Source: an uncultured Chlorobiaceae bacterium (GTDB taxonomy: Bacteria; Bacteroidota; Chlorobiia; Chlorobiales; Chlorobiaceae). Taken from it: DNA of 57,621 bases. Made by a program: the position numbers and the translations under genes. Below the pieces are notes generated by a model. It was not told the origin of the DNA. It was given only the letters and a program-made list of their open reading frames with translations, and made no database searches. This document shows, in pieces, positions 28,212 to 36,706 of the stretch (positions within the stretch are counted from its first letter, which is position 1; each line of letters starts with the position of its first letter). The stretch spans positions 1 through 57,621 of the forward strand of contig CAIXLG010000135.1 in assembly GCA_903920215.1 (NCBI GenBank). Reading direction: 5' to 3'.

Positions 28212-28256
28212 CCTGATCGGGAGGCCGGCGTCTAGAGCGACCGGATACCGATCAGG
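28212..28256. terminator. Possible two-way terminator between convergent genes
   Basis: CCTGATCGG (28212-28220) and CCGATCAGG (28248-28256) form a perfect 9-bp stem, with a nested CCGG (28224-28227)/CCGG (28241-28244) pair inside. It lies just past the CoA-transferase stop and covers the 3' end of the convergent YfiH-like gene. There is no T run, so termination is not certain. Confidence 0.4.
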
Positions 28257-29020
28257 CTTACCATACGGCCGGTTTTTCCATTATCGCGCCGGTAGGAGAA
28301 AAACATGCTGCTGTCGCCAAGTGAGCAGAATTGAGATTGTTCGATGTTCGAAGGAGGAATGCCTGAGGCAAGCAGCTGGTGGTAGTTTGCAAGACGGAGA
28401 TCAAGAAAGTATTTATCGTTCTCTTGCGGCAATACAGAACGCCGCCAGTTCTCATGCGGAAATTCCCTTGCGACATCAAGCCCGACCTCGTAGGCCGTTG
28501 CTGAAATTCCTGTGCCTATCCAGGCAAAACACTCGGCAGGAATGGAGTTGAAGTTTTTCTGCATGGCGGCGACGGTTTTTTTTACAATATGGCCGGCACT
28601 GCCTTTCCATCCGGCATGAACGGCTCCTGCAGCCTGATGCCGGGGATCAAAGATCAGTATCGGATAGCAGTCTGCAGTATAGATGCATAAAAAGAGATCC
28701 TTTTTATCGGTGATCAATGCGTCGAAACCCTTGTGCCGCCCTGGCTTATCGGCTGCAAGTATTTCGGTGCCGTGAACCTGTACGGAGCTGACCATTTTTT
28801 CGGGATCGATGCCGATTGCAGAGCAGAGCCGCAGGGTGTTACGGTGAACATTGTCTGCGCTGTCTTCAGTATTACTGCCAAGATTCAGTGAATAATAGGG
28901 GGCGTTGCTTATTCCGCCTTTTCTTGTGCTCTGCAGGGCGATGAGCTGGATGAATTGACGGAAACAGTGCGGAACTATGTATTCCGGAGGCACGCTGGCC
29001 GGGTTAATCGGGTTTGTCAT
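28232..29020 (-). CDS. YfiH/laccase-domain purine nucleoside phosphorylase-like protein
   Basis: 262 residues from ATG 29020. Family motifs: QSTRKGGISNAPYYSLNLGSNTEDSADNVHRN, VSSVQVHGTEI, a DALITDKKDLFLCIYTADCYPILI block with the zinc-binding Cys, VHAGWKGSAGHIVKKTVAAM with the His ligand, and a final FFSYRRDNGKTGRM. Members were long called polyphenol oxidases; studied ones act on purine nucleosides (phosphorylase/adenosine deaminase activity). An in-frame start at 29146 would add 42 residues lacking family character and leave only 12 bp to the divergent atpI, so I prefer 29020, which leaves 138 bp for the atp promoter. Confidence 0.85.
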   Translation of the reverse strand: MTNPINPASVPPEYIVPHCFRQFIQLIALQSTRKGGISNAPYYSLNLGSNTEDSADNVHRNTLRLCSAIGIDPEKMVSSVQVHGTEILAADKPGRHKGFDALITDKKDLFLCIYTADCYPILIFDPRHQAAGAVHAGWKGSAGHIVKKTVAAMQKNFNSIPAECFAWIGTGISATAYEVGLDVAREFPHENWRRSVLPQENDKYFLDLRLANYHQLLASGIPPSNIEQSQFCSLGDSSMFFSYRRDNGKTGRMVSLIGIRSL

Positions 29021-29158
29021 TAAGATTATCGGTAAAGGTTCATTATTTCCCGAAGAGATAGTATCTTCCAGCTCGTGACTTGTTACTCCCAGGTACCCTC
29101 GTGTAGTTTTTTCGAAAAGAACCGGTGCTGGTCTGAATGAAAACAAGGACGCTCAACA

Positions 29159-29404
29159 ATGAAAAGAGATGATGACGAGCGATTTCCGGAACAGTTCGGG
29201 CGCTCCGTGCGGGCGATTTCAGATTATATGGGTATTGGCCTGCAGATTGCTTTAAGCTTTGCATTGTTTGTATTGCTGGGTTATTGGGCAGATGGCAAGC
29301 TTGGCACGTCGCCGCTCCTGCTGCTTGCGGGTGTTGTGCTTGGTATGGCTGGCATGGCTCTCGTTCTTATGAAAGTGGTTCGCCAGGCTAACAAAAAAAA
29401 ATAA
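29159..29404 (+). CDS. AtpI-like F0F1 assembly membrane protein
   Basis: 81 residues with two membrane helices (MGIGLQIALSFALFVLLGYWADGKLG and PLLLLAGVVLGMAGMALVLMKVV) and the AtpI/ATPase_gene1 pattern GYWxD at the helix end. Family members help assemble the c ring or carry Mg2+. AAGGA lies ten bases before the ATG. As first gene of the atp operon it is in the usual place. Confidence 0.8.
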   Translation: MKRDDDERFPEQFGRSVRAISDYMGIGLQIALSFALFVLLGYWADGKLGTSPLLLLAGVVLGMAGMALVLMKVVRQANKKK

Positions 29405-29452
29405 GGCGTTTTACCGGTTTCCCACTGTTAAATTAAGAATGTAAAGGGAGAG

Positions 29453-29839
29453 ATGAAGCCAATATTTGAATTTTTTATTAAGTTATGTATCTTGTCCGTC
29501 ATTTTATGGGGTATAATTTTTTTAGGTCTTAATCCCGGAAGTGTTGATTATCACTCGGTCTTTCTTGCCTGGGTAATGGTTGTTGCCAATGCTGTCGCCG
29601 GTTATCTGCTTTTTGACTATGCACTTGACAAGGAGTCAGCGGTATTCACAAAGTACGTATTTGGGGGTCTGACGGTCAGACTGTTAGTATTGATGGTGCT
29701 TGTCGCGGTTATAATTATCAGGAACCTCGCGGTCATCAACGACTTTGTCTTTTCATTTTTCGCGTTTTACTGTATCTATGTGATTGTTGAAATTCTCGGG
29801 TATCAAAAGAAAAACAAACAGAAAAAGAAAACTGCATGA
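29453..29839 (+). CDS. Small four-helix membrane protein in the atp operon
   Basis: 128 residues with about four hydrophobic helices (residues about 7-25, 34-55, 68-90, 95-115) and a lysine-rich tail ([11 protein letters not shown]). It matches no family I can name with certainty; position between atpI and atpB and topology resemble the second AtpI-like (ATP synthase I / UncI) protein of other phyla. It overlaps atpB by 4 bp (ATGA), so it is translated together with subunit a. A GGGAGAG Shine-Dalgarno-like run sits just before the ATG. Role in F0 assembly is inference. Confidence 0.75.
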   Translation: MKPIFEFFIKLCILSVILWGIIFLGLNPGSVDYHSVFLAWVMVVANAVAGYLLFDYALDKESAVFTKYVFGGLTVRLLVLMVLVAVIIIRNLAVINDFVFSFFAFYCIYVIVEILGYQKKNKQKKKTA

Positions 29840-30873
29840 AACGGGTAAACGTCATACAGCCTAAGGCTATACTTAAGGTTATTGCGATTCTTGTGCCACT
29901 TCTTCTCAACGTGAATGGCCATGCTTTTGCCGCGTCCGGAGAGTCGTCAGACGTTCCGAAAAACAGTGCAGCAGCTGTTGCAGCTCCGGCAGTCGCCGTA
30001 CCTGCAGCTGAAGCGGCTCATGGCGCTGAAGCTCCTGAAGGAGAGGAAAAGGCCGGTGACGTTATTATGCATCATATCCTTGATAACAATGTTTTTGCCT
30101 TTGAGCCCTTCGGGTCAATCAATCTTCCGAAAATAGTTGTGGGGGGATATGATATTTCAGTTACAAAGCATGTGGTGATGCTCTGGCTGGTATCGGCACT
30201 GCTTGTGATAGTTTTTTCCGTGGTCGGCGGAAGTTACAAGAACCTGACTAACCGTCAGGCTCCAAAGGGGCTGGCCAACGCCATGGAGGCACTTGTGGAG
30301 TTTATCAGGCTTGATGTTGCCAAGTCAAATATCGGCCATGGTTACGAAAAGCATCTTCCCTACCTGCTGACGGTTTTCTTTTTTATCCTGTTCTGTAACC
30401 TTCTTGGTCTTATTCCCTACGGAGCAACAGCTACCGGTAACGTCAATGTTACCCTGACACTCTCTATCTTCACCTTCTTCGTTACCCAGATTGCTGCTTT
30501 CAAAGCTCACGGAGTCAAAGGTTATCTGCAGCACCTTACCGCAGGGACTCACTGGTCTCTATGGATTATCATGGTTCCGATTGAGATTATCGGTCAGTTT
30601 ACGAAACCTTTTGCGCTTACCGTCCGTCTTTTTGCCAACATGACGGCAGGCCATATCATTATTCTCAGTTTGATTTTCATCAGTTTTATTCTGAAGAGCT
30701 ACATCGTTGCCGTAGCTGTTTCGGTTCCCTTTGCCATTTTCATTTATCTGCTTGAGCTGTTTGTTGCGTTTCTTCAGGCATTTGTTTTCACCATGCTTTC
30801 AGCGCTCTTTATCGGTCTTGCTACAGCGCATGAAGGACATGATGAGAGTGCAGCCGGGGCTGCGCATCATTAA
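29836..30873 (+). CDS. atpB: ATP synthase F0 subunit a
   Basis: 345 residues, longer than the usual 230-270. The extra N-terminus begins like a cleavable signal (basic start, [24 protein letters not shown]) followed by an Ala/Pro/Glu-rich segment to about residue 75. The core then shows the subunit a helices, with the essential arginine in [19 protein letters not shown] and the [23 protein letters not shown] last helix. It forms the proton half-channels against the c ring. The tail is His-rich ([15 protein letters not shown]). Confidence 0.94.
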   Translation: MKRVNVIQPKAILKVIAILVPLLLNVNGHAFAASGESSDVPKNSAAAVAAPAVAVPAAEAAHGAEAPEGEEKAGDVIMHHILDNNVFAFEPFGSINLPKIVVGGYDISVTKHVVMLWLVSALLVIVFSVVGGSYKNLTNRQAPKGLANAMEALVEFIRLDVAKSNIGHGYEKHLPYLLTVFFFILFCNLLGLIPYGATATGNVNVTLTLSIFTFFVTQIAAFKAHGVKGYLQHLTAGTHWSLWIIMVPIEIIGQFTKPFALTVRLFANMTAGHIIILSLIFISFILKSYIVAVAVSVPFAIFIYLLELFVAFLQAFVFTMLSALFIGLATAHEGHDESAAGAAHH

Positions 30874-30993
30874 AATGGACTCAGGATTATTAAGGAATAA
30901 CTCTTATTTTGATACTTTTGATTAAACGCTTTTAAAACTGCTAATTATCCTTTAGCAAAAAACTTACAACAAATAAACGGAGGTAATTACAAG

Positions 30994-31221
30994 ATGGAAG
31001 GTTTAGGTTTAGCTTATTTAGGTGCAGGTCTTGGCGCCGGTCTGGCTGTTATTGGTGCAGGTCTTGGTATTGGCAACATTGCCGCTTCTGCCGCTGAGGG
31101 TACAGCCCGTCAGCCGGAAGCTACTTCGGATATCCGTACTACCATGATTATTGCTGCAGCTCTTATCGAAGGTGTTGCATTGTTCGGCGAAGTTATCTGT
31201 GTGCTTCTTGCTCTTAAGTAA
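30994..31221 (+). CDS. atpE: ATP synthase F0 subunit c
   Basis: 75 residues, two helices joined by the polar loop GTARQPEA (RQP conserved). The glycine-rich first helix GAGLGAGLAVIGAGLGIGNIAA packs the ring; the proton-binding Glu59 sits in ALIEGVALFGEVI. The first helix lacks the Gln of sodium-type c subunits, so a proton ring is likely. A second glutamate (Glu66) lies one helix-turn pair below Glu59, which is worth noting. The strong GGAGGT before the ATG and a 120-bp AT-rich leader fit the high expression that subunit c needs. Confidence 0.96.
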   Translation: MEGLGLAYLGAGLGAGLAVIGAGLGIGNIAASAAEGTARQPEATSDIRTTMIIAAALIEGVALFGEVICVLLALK

Positions 31222-31260
31222 TACTTGAGCACTTGTAGCGAACTCGATACAGACAGAAAT

Positions 31261-31302
31261 CTCGATTGCGGCTTATCTTTTTTGATGTCGCAATCGGGTT
31301 TT
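31261..31302 (+). terminator. Terminator/attenuator-like hairpin between atpE and atpF
   Basis: CTCGATTGCG (31261-31270) pairs with CGCAATCGGG (31289-31298), ten bp including one T-G pair, then TTTTATT. It sits 40 bases after the atpE stop and 27 bases before atpF. Partial termination here would lower expression of b and delta relative to c. Confidence 0.6.
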
Positions 31303-31328
31303 ATTAACCGTTAACGGAAAAATTGTTC

Positions 31329-31856
31329 ATGCTTACGTCAGGAATTATACTTCTTGCCGGTAGTCTTCTGAGCCCGAATCCCGGTCTTATTTTCTGGACA
31401 GCGATTACCTTTGTGATTGTGCTGCTGATTCTCAAGAAGGTTGCCTGGGGGCCGATCCTCAATGCGTTGGAAGAGAGGGAAAAAGGCATTCAGTCATCCA
31501 TTGACCGTGCGCATAAGGCAAAGGACGAGTCCGAAGCTATTCTGCGTAAAAACAAGGAACTGCTTGCAAAAGCTGACGCTGAATCTGACAGGATTATCCG
31601 TGAAGGAAAGGATTTTGCCGAAAAACTCCGTGCTGATATAGCTGAAAAGACTCAGGCGGAAGCTCAAAAAATGATTGCTTCGGCAAAAGATGAAATTGAG
31701 CAGGAAAAACGCCGTGCTCTTGCTGAGCTGAGAAATGAGGTTGCTGATCTGGCCGTTAGAGGCGCTGAAAAAATTATCAAGAGCAATCTTGATGCCGATA
31801 CTCAGAAAAGGATCGTTGACACCATGATTCAGGATCTTTCAACAAACCGTAACTGA
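31329..31856 (+). CDS. atpF: ATP synthase F0 subunit b
   Basis: 175 residues from ATG 31329 (TTG 31323 would add two). One N-terminal membrane helix ([25 protein letters not shown]) with the family's NPGLIFWT start, followed by a long charged coiled coil ([27 protein letters not shown] onward) that forms the peripheral stalk, with [12 protein letters not shown] near the end. It connects subunit a to delta and F1. Confidence 0.95.
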   Translation: MLTSGIILLAGSLLSPNPGLIFWTAITFVIVLLILKKVAWGPILNALEEREKGIQSSIDRAHKAKDESEAILRKNKELLAKADAESDRIIREGKDFAEKLRADIAEKTQAEAQKMIASAKDEIEQEKRRALAELRNEVADLAVRGAEKIIKSNLDADTQKRIVDTMIQDLSTNRN

Positions 31857-31869
31857 AACAGGTCACGAA

Positions 31870-32406
31870 ATGTCAAGTGTAATTACAAGCCGAAGATATG
31901 CTTCCGCTCTTCTTTCAGCAGCTGAAGAGGGTAACTTTCTGGATCAGATTGTAGAAGAGCTTCAGGTGATTAAGGTTGTCCTTGAAAATTCCCGTGATCT
32001 TGTTCAAGCTTTGCGTAGTCCTCTCGTTAATGGTGATAAAAAAATCCATATTTTCGAGGAGATCTTTAAGGATTCCATCGGGGATAAAATGTTTCTTTTT
32101 TTAAAGCTGGTTGCCAGGAAAAAACGCGCTGGGCTTCTGCCTGAAATTATTGACGAATTTCAAATTCTTCTTGACGAAAAAAGAGGGATAATCAATGTTG
32201 ATATTACCAGTGCAGTTAAGCTTTCTGACGAGCAGTACAGCGAACTGATTCGGCGTCTTGAAGTTTATACGGGCAAGAAAATCCGGGCGAAGATCTCTGA
32301 AAATGAAGGCTTGATCGGTGGCGTTTCCGTTAAAATCGGGGATACTATTTTTGATGGCAGCATCAGTCATCAGTTGGAGAGGTTCCGTCAGACACTTGTT
32401 GCCTGA
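31870..32406 (+). CDS. atpH: ATP synthase F1 subunit delta
   Basis: 178 residues. OSCP/delta pattern: ITSRRYASALLSAAEEGN at the N-terminal helical domain, RSPLVNGDKKIHIFEEIF, and the C-terminal GLIGGVSVKIGDTIFDGSISHQLERFRQTLV. It caps F1 and binds subunit b. It is the last gene of this operon: the alpha, gamma, beta and epsilon genes do not follow, so the F1 head must be encoded elsewhere. A strong terminator is 40 bases downstream. Confidence 0.95.
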   Translation: MSSVITSRRYASALLSAAEEGNFLDQIVEELQVIKVVLENSRDLVQALRSPLVNGDKKIHIFEEIFKDSIGDKMFLFLKLVARKKRAGLLPEIIDEFQILLDEKRGIINVDITSAVKLSDEQYSELIRRLEVYTGKKIRAKISENEGLIGGVSVKIGDTIFDGSISHQLERFRQTLVA

Positions 32407-32447
32407 GTGGCCATAACTATCTGGTGAGGACTCAATGTTTCGATATG

Positions 32448-32479
32448 GAAATAGCCTGCATATGCAGGCTATTTTTTTA
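32448..32479 (+). terminator. Strong rho-independent terminator of the atp operon
   Basis: AATAGCCTGCA (32450-32460) and TGCAGGCTATT (32463-32473) form a perfect 24-base palindrome with its arms running into a T7 tract. It ends the atpIBEFH transcript. Confidence 0.9.
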
Positions 32480-32537
32480 AACTTTTTTGCATTATTTTTT
32501 GTGGCAGTGCGAAAAAAATTGCACAGCAGATAATCAG

Positions 32538-32610
32538 GGGGCTTTAGCTCAGTTGGTAGAGCGTCTCGTTCGCAATGAGAAGGTCAGGGGTTCGACTCCC
32601 CTAAGCTCCA
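32538..32610 (+). tRNA. tRNA-Ala (anticodon CGC)
   Basis: The cloverleaf can be drawn fully: acceptor GGGGCTT/AAGCTCC, D arm GCTC-AGTTGGTA-GAGC, anticodon stem TCTCG/TGAGA with loop TTCGCAA giving CGC, T arm AGGGG-TTCGACT-CCCCT, discriminator A. The G3-T70 pair, the identity element of tRNA-Ala, is present, confirming alanine; it reads GCG codons. The 3' CCA is not encoded. It lies 59 bases past the atp terminator and has no tRNA neighbours. Confidence 0.93.
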
Positions 32611-32795
32611 CAACAGGTATTTTCTGTACGTTCCTTTCTCTTGTATCTTCGGTGTCCCTTCAGACTATCGGGTACCAATACAAAGGCACGAAAAAATCAT
32701 CGGGGTGATTGCCCGCAAAGAGTTGGGGTTTCTTTTTCGTCAGTTTTGTATTATACGGTTCGGATTTCAAAAAAAGAGGATAATGGAGTTGCTCT

Positions 32796-33698
32796 ATGCC
32801 GGTTGCCAGATTTTGTTCACGTTCAGTTGCGATGCTTTTTACTGCTGGTTTATTGATGAGTTCAGGATGTTCATCGTCCAAGCCAGCTGCTGCCCCGACT
32901 GCAGCGGTTATTGTTTCCGAAGGGTATGCAAAAGCCGAGAAGCTTTATGTTGAAAAGGATTATGACAGCGCGGCTCTCACGCTTGAATCTCTGCTTGTAA
33001 CCTCACGGGCAACGCCTCTTGAGGACAAGGTGCTTTTTCTTCTTGGCGAGACCTATTACAATTCCGGTCAGTATCTGCTTTCTTCAGAAATATTTACACG
33101 GCTGTTGAAGCAGGTGCCTTCAACTCATTATGCTCAAACTGCCCAGTTTCTGATTGCAAAATCACATGAAAAGCTTTCTCCAAATTTTGATCTTGACCAG
33201 CAGGAGACCCAAAAAGCTATAGATCAATTTTCCATTTATATGGATCTTTATCCCGCACCGGATGATTCAAAGACATTAGGCGATGTGGAGACCTACAGGG
33301 AGCTCTTGAAGATAAATCCGGAGAATCCGATATATAAGGAGCGATATGCGAAAGCTACCGCTGAACTTGCAAAAGCCGATTCGTTGAAATATGCTGAAAA
33401 GGCAATTCCTGAGCTGAGAAATAAACTCGCTAAAAACATCTATTCTATTGCAAGGCAGTATGTTCAGCTCAAAAAATATAAAGCTGCCGTCATATTTTAT
33501 GATGAGATATTAAAGCGCTACCCCGATACCGGATTTGTGCAGCAGGCATGGGCTGGAAAAATAGATGCTTTGGTAAAACGCCAGAAATGGTTTGAAGCAG
33601 GACAGGTGCTGGATCAGTACTTGCAGCTTTATCCGGTAAAACAGATGGAAATGAAGGGTACAAAAGAAAATATCACTCAACATCTCAAAAAAATCTGA
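32796..33698 (+). CDS. bamD: BamD-like outer membrane assembly lipoprotein
   Basis: 300 residues. A lipoprotein signal ends in the lipobox LLMSSGC with Cys25 as the lipidated residue. The rest is TPR-like helical repeats (YVEKDYDSAALTLESLL, YYNSGQYLLSSEIFTRLLKQVPSTHYAQTAQFLIAKS, ALTQ-type Fe DLDQQETQKAIDQF), matching the BamD/YfiO pattern in which the second repeat carries the conserved DQxxTxxAIxxF motif. BamD works with BamA to insert beta-barrel proteins. It is longer than E. coli BamD (about 245). GGAG is eight bases before ATG 32796. Confidence 0.85.
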   Translation: MPVARFCSRSVAMLFTAGLLMSSGCSSSKPAAAPTAAVIVSEGYAKAEKLYVEKDYDSAALTLESLLVTSRATPLEDKVLFLLGETYYNSGQYLLSSEIFTRLLKQVPSTHYAQTAQFLIAKSHEKLSPNFDLDQQETQKAIDQFSIYMDLYPAPDDSKTLGDVETYRELLKINPENPIYKERYAKATAELAKADSLKYAEKAIPELRNKLAKNIYSIARQYVQLKKYKAAVIFYDEILKRYPDTGFVQQAWAGKIDALVKRQKWFEAGQVLDQYLQLYPVKQMEMKGTKENITQHLKKI

Positions 33699-33711
33699 CC
33701 GGAGGCTACAG

Positions 33712-34308
33712 GTGCATCTGGCGGTTTTTGGCGGAACATTTGATCCCCCGCATAATGGTCATCTCGCTCTCTGTCTTTATGCCAGAGAGCTCCTCGAAAT
33801 CGATAGAATATTAATTTCGGTTTCCAATAATCCGTTTAAGCAGCATCACAGCGTTTCTGACGAACATAGAAAGCGTATGGCTGAGTGCCTCTCTTCGGAA
33901 ATCAATATCACTGGACCGTGCAGTCAGGTAAGCGGATGGGAGCTTGAAAAACAGCAGCCTTCGTATACGGTAGATCTTTTGAAGTATGCCCGCCAACTCT
34001 ACCCCCACGATAGCGTGACCCTCCTTGTCGGTGAGGACAGTTTCAGGGAGTTTCACTCGTGGAAGGATTATGAGAAGCTCTCTTCCCTGTGCGATATTGC
34101 GGTGTTCAGAAGAACCCCTGTCGAGGGAAGTGCTGCGCTTTCTGATGCTTTACTTCAGAAAGTATCTATAAAGGTTATTGATTTTGCCTATGAGGTTTCA
34201 TCAACGGAAATAAGGGAGCTCATTTCGGCCGGGCAAAGCGTGTCGGGATTTGTGCCCCCAAGGGTGAATCGCTATATCCTGGGGTATGGACTTTACCGGC
34301 ATCCATAG
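33712..34308 (+). CDS. nadD: Nicotinate-nucleotide adenylyltransferase
   Basis: 198 residues starting at GTG 33712, 7 bases after a clean GGAGG. Nucleotidyltransferase motifs: FGGTFDPPHNGHLALCLYA with the HxGH motif, SNNPFKQHHSVSDEHRKRM, LLVGEDSFREFHSWKDYEKL, and the C-terminal VSSTEIRELISAGQSVSGFVPPRV (the S/T-x-x-R of the family). It makes deamido-NAD from nicotinate mononucleotide and ATP. It is 13 bp after bamD and ends 6 bp from the end of the convergent argS. Confidence 0.93.
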   Translation: MHLAVFGGTFDPPHNGHLALCLYARELLEIDRILISVSNNPFKQHHSVSDEHRKRMAECLSSEINITGPCSQVSGWELEKQQPSYTVDLLKYARQLYPHDSVTLLVGEDSFREFHSWKDYEKLSSLCDIAVFRRTPVEGSAALSDALLQKVSIKVIDFAYEVSSTEIRELISAGQSVSGFVPPRVNRYILGYGLYRHP

Positions 34309-34314
34309 CCCCCT

Positions 34315-35973
34315 TTACATTGATTCCGGAGCTGAAACGCCGAGAATCCTGAAGCCGTTGCGCAATACCTGACGTGTTGCCAGAGAAAGAAAGAGTCGTG
34401 CTTTGCCTGTATCAGGCTCTGCTTTGATAATGGGGCACTCCTGATAGAACCTGTGAAAGAGTTCAGCAACCGAATGCATGTATTCAACCATTTTTTGCGG
34501 TTCAAGCAGGCGCACGCTTGTTTTAATCATATCAGGAAAATCGAGCAGGGCAAATCCAAGCTGGAGTTCTGCCGGAGAGGTGAGCAGCTCAAGATGGTGG
34601 TGATCCGGGCTTGATGAGGGGTCAAAGCCGGTTTCCTGAAGTGCCATGCGCAGGAGGCTGCAGATTCGGGCATGAGCGTACTGAAGATAGAAAACCGGGT
34701 TTTCTTTGGACTGCTTTTTTGCAAGGTCTACATCGAAGTTCAAATGCGAGTCCTTACTGCGCATGATAAAAAACAGTCTTGTAGCGTCGGCACCGACATC
34801 ATCAATCAGATCGTCCAGGAGATCAGCATTGCCTTTTCTTGTTGACATTTTAAGTGTCTGGCCGTCGACGGTCGTTGTCACAAACTGATTAATGGCTATC
34901 TTGATTCGAGCAGTATCGTAACCAAGTATTTTTAAAGCCTCGATGACATCAGGATACTCATCAATATGATCGGCACCGAATACATTGACGATCAGTGCAA
35001 AGTTGCGATCGAACTTGGAGATATGGTAGCCGATATCGGGCAGGCGGTAGCTTGGTTCGCCTGAGGATTTGACAAGGACTTTGTCTTTTTCCTGGCCGAG
35101 CTTTGTTGTCAGAAACCATGTGGCTCCATCGTATTCGGCAATGAATCCTTTTTCCCGCAGTGCTTCAATAACTCTCTGGTTGGCGGTTATGCCGGCTTCG
35201 TCGGGGGTGTAGAGAGTATGCTCGTTAAAAAAAGAGTCATGACGGATGCTGAGCCGTTCAAGAGTCTTTTTTATTGAGCTGAAAATGATTGCTTCAGCAC
35301 TGTTTTTAAAGGTCAGCACTTCCTGGCTTTCTGCAAGAGCCGCTCCATGCTGGTGATATATGTTCCCGGCAATTTCGCGGATGTATTCGCCCTGGTAATG
35401 GGTGTCAGGAAACTCTATCGTTTTGCCGCACAGTTCCTGGTAGCGGAGCCGGACTGACTCTCCAAGAATCTGCATCTGCCGGCCGGCATCGTTGAAATAG
35501 TACTCCCTGGTAACCTTGTAGCCCTGTGATTCGATAAGATTTGCAATGCAGTCTCCCAGTACGCCACCTCGGCCGCGTCCAATGGTCAGCGGCCCGGTTG
35601 GATTGGCACTGACATATTCAACAATCGCTGTTTTCCCTGTTCCGACGGTGCCTTTTCCATAGGCATCGCCGTCTCGCAGCACCTGCTGGAGCGAACGCAT
35701 GATGAAGAGGGATGTCAGATAAAAGTTTATGAACCCCGGCCCGGCCACTTCGATTTTCGCAATGGTATCTGGAGGAAATACAAGATGCTCGATAATTTCG
35801 CGCGCAAGTTCACGAGGGTTTCGTTTGCACTCTTTTGCTGTAAGCAGGGCTATGTTTGAGGAAAAGTCTCCGAACTTTTTGTCCGCAGGCTGTTCGATAA
35901 TGATCTGTTTATCAGTCTCAATACCTGCCCGGCGGAGTGCGCTCTGGATGACAGGAAGAAAAAATTCATGCAT
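34315..35973 (-). CDS. argS: Arginyl-tRNA synthetase with altered HIGH motif (TIGR)
   Basis: 552 residues from ATG 35973, chosen because family homology starts [19 protein letters not shown]; 36033 would overlap the HAD gene. The order is normal: N-terminal Add-1 domain (to about residue 105), catalytic domain with [44 protein letters not shown] (the ArgRS form of KMSKS), and an anticodon-binding DALR domain that ends [13 protein letters not shown]. Where class I enzymes have HIGH, here it reads T-I-G-R (residues 130-133, bases 35575-35586). Everything else looks intact, so the enzyme is probably active. Confidence 0.95.
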   Translation of the reverse strand: MHEFFLPVIQSALRRAGIETDKQIIIEQPADKKFGDFSSNIALLTAKECKRNPRELAREIIEHLVFPPDTIAKIEVAGPGFINFYLTSLFIMRSLQQVLRDGDAYGKGTVGTGKTAIVEYVSANPTGPLTIGRGRGGVLGDCIANLIESQGYKVTREYYFNDAGRQMQILGESVRLRYQELCGKTIEFPDTHYQGEYIREIAGNIYHQHGAALAESQEVLTFKNSAEAIIFSSIKKTLERLSIRHDSFFNEHTLYTPDEAGITANQRVIEALREKGFIAEYDGATWFLTTKLGQEKDKVLVKSSGEPSYRLPDIGYHISKFDRNFALIVNVFGADHIDEYPDVIEALKILGYDTARIKIAINQFVTTTVDGQTLKMSTRKGNADLLDDLIDDVGADATRLFFIMRSKDSHLNFDVDLAKKQSKENPVFYLQYAHARICSLLRMALQETGFDPSSSPDHHHLELLTSPAELQLGFALLDFPDMIKTSVRLLEPQKMVEYMHSVAELFHRFYQECPIIKAEPDTGKARLFLSLATRQVLRNGFRILGVSAPESM

Positions 35974-35983
35974 GTTGGTTCTT

Positions 35984-36706
35984 TTATAATAGGGTCGCGG
36001 GTTGCTTCTGATGGATGAGAGTACAAAGATCATTCACAGAGAGTCCTCTGAAATCGTCGATAATCCGGACAATATTGTCGAAAGTGCTGAATGCTTCAGC
36101 TCGGTTTGTTGTTGTTACGGCAACACATTTCATTCCTGCCTTTCTGGCTGCTTCAATACCGGGGATGGCATCCTCAAAAACAATGCAGGCCGAAGGGGCT
36201 ACCTCCAGCAGCTCGGCGGCACGAAGAAAAATATCAGGATGGGGTTTGCCGTTTCGGACATGGGTGGGGTTTACAATGGCCTGGAATTTATCTGTAAGGC
36301 TTAAAAGGCCGAGCACATAATCAATATTGCGGGGACCTGCACCGGTGCCTATGCCAAGACGGATATCTCTTGACGCAGCGGCATCGAGAAATTCAGAGAG
36401 TCCGGCCATGGGTTTGATGAGGTCGCGTGACTTGACGCGGTAAAGGAAATCCTTGAGTTCAGTAAGGTGTTCGGCTTCAGCCTCACTGATATTCGGGTCG
36501 AGAAAGTAGCGAAGCACATCAAGACCTTTCATTCCGGCGGTTTCTACAAGGTATCGCTGGGCATCGAGCCCTTCAAGGCCGTAATCTTTGAAGAGTTCCA
36601 CCCAGGAATCGGCATGGAAACGCATATTGTCGGTCAGAACCCCGTCCATATCAAAAATAAAGGCGAATTTGCTGTTGCCGGGTATGCCGCTAATAGATTG
36701 TTGCAT
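35984..36706 (-). CDS. HAD-superfamily phosphatase/beta-phosphoglucomutase-like
   Basis: 240 residues of HAD subfamily IA. Motif I is [12 protein letters not shown] (nucleophile and acid Asp), a helical cap follows (residues about 25-95), then motif II GIGTGAG, motif [18 protein letters not shown] with the Lys, and motif [26 protein letters not shown]. Relatives include phosphoglycolate phosphatases and beta-phosphoglucomutases; the substrate is not decided. It shares one base with the trpS stop (TGATG) and lies 10 bp before argS, so trpS-HAD-argS form one operon. Confidence 0.88.
   Translation of the reverse strand: MQQSISGIPGNSKFAFIFDMDGVLTDNMRFHADSWVELFKDYGLEGLDAQRYLVETAGMKGLDVLRYFLDPNISEAEAEHLTELKDFLYRVKSRDLIKPMAGLSEFLDAAASRDIRLGIGTGAGPRNIDYVLGLLSLTDKFQAIVNPTHVRNGKPHPDIFLRAAELLEVAPSACIVFEDAIPGIEAARKAGMKCVAVTTTNRAEAFSTFDNIVRIIDDFRGLSVNDLCTLIHQKQPATLL

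Noticed and set aside
29021-29146. N-terminal extension of the YfiH-like protein from 29146
   Set aside because: These 42 residues have no family similarity and would cover the only space for the divergent atp promoter.
31041-31221. Sodium-type c subunit
   Set aside because: The first helix lacks the Gln and the second the Glu-Ser/Thr pair of Na+-binding c subunits; the pattern AALIEG fits a proton ring.
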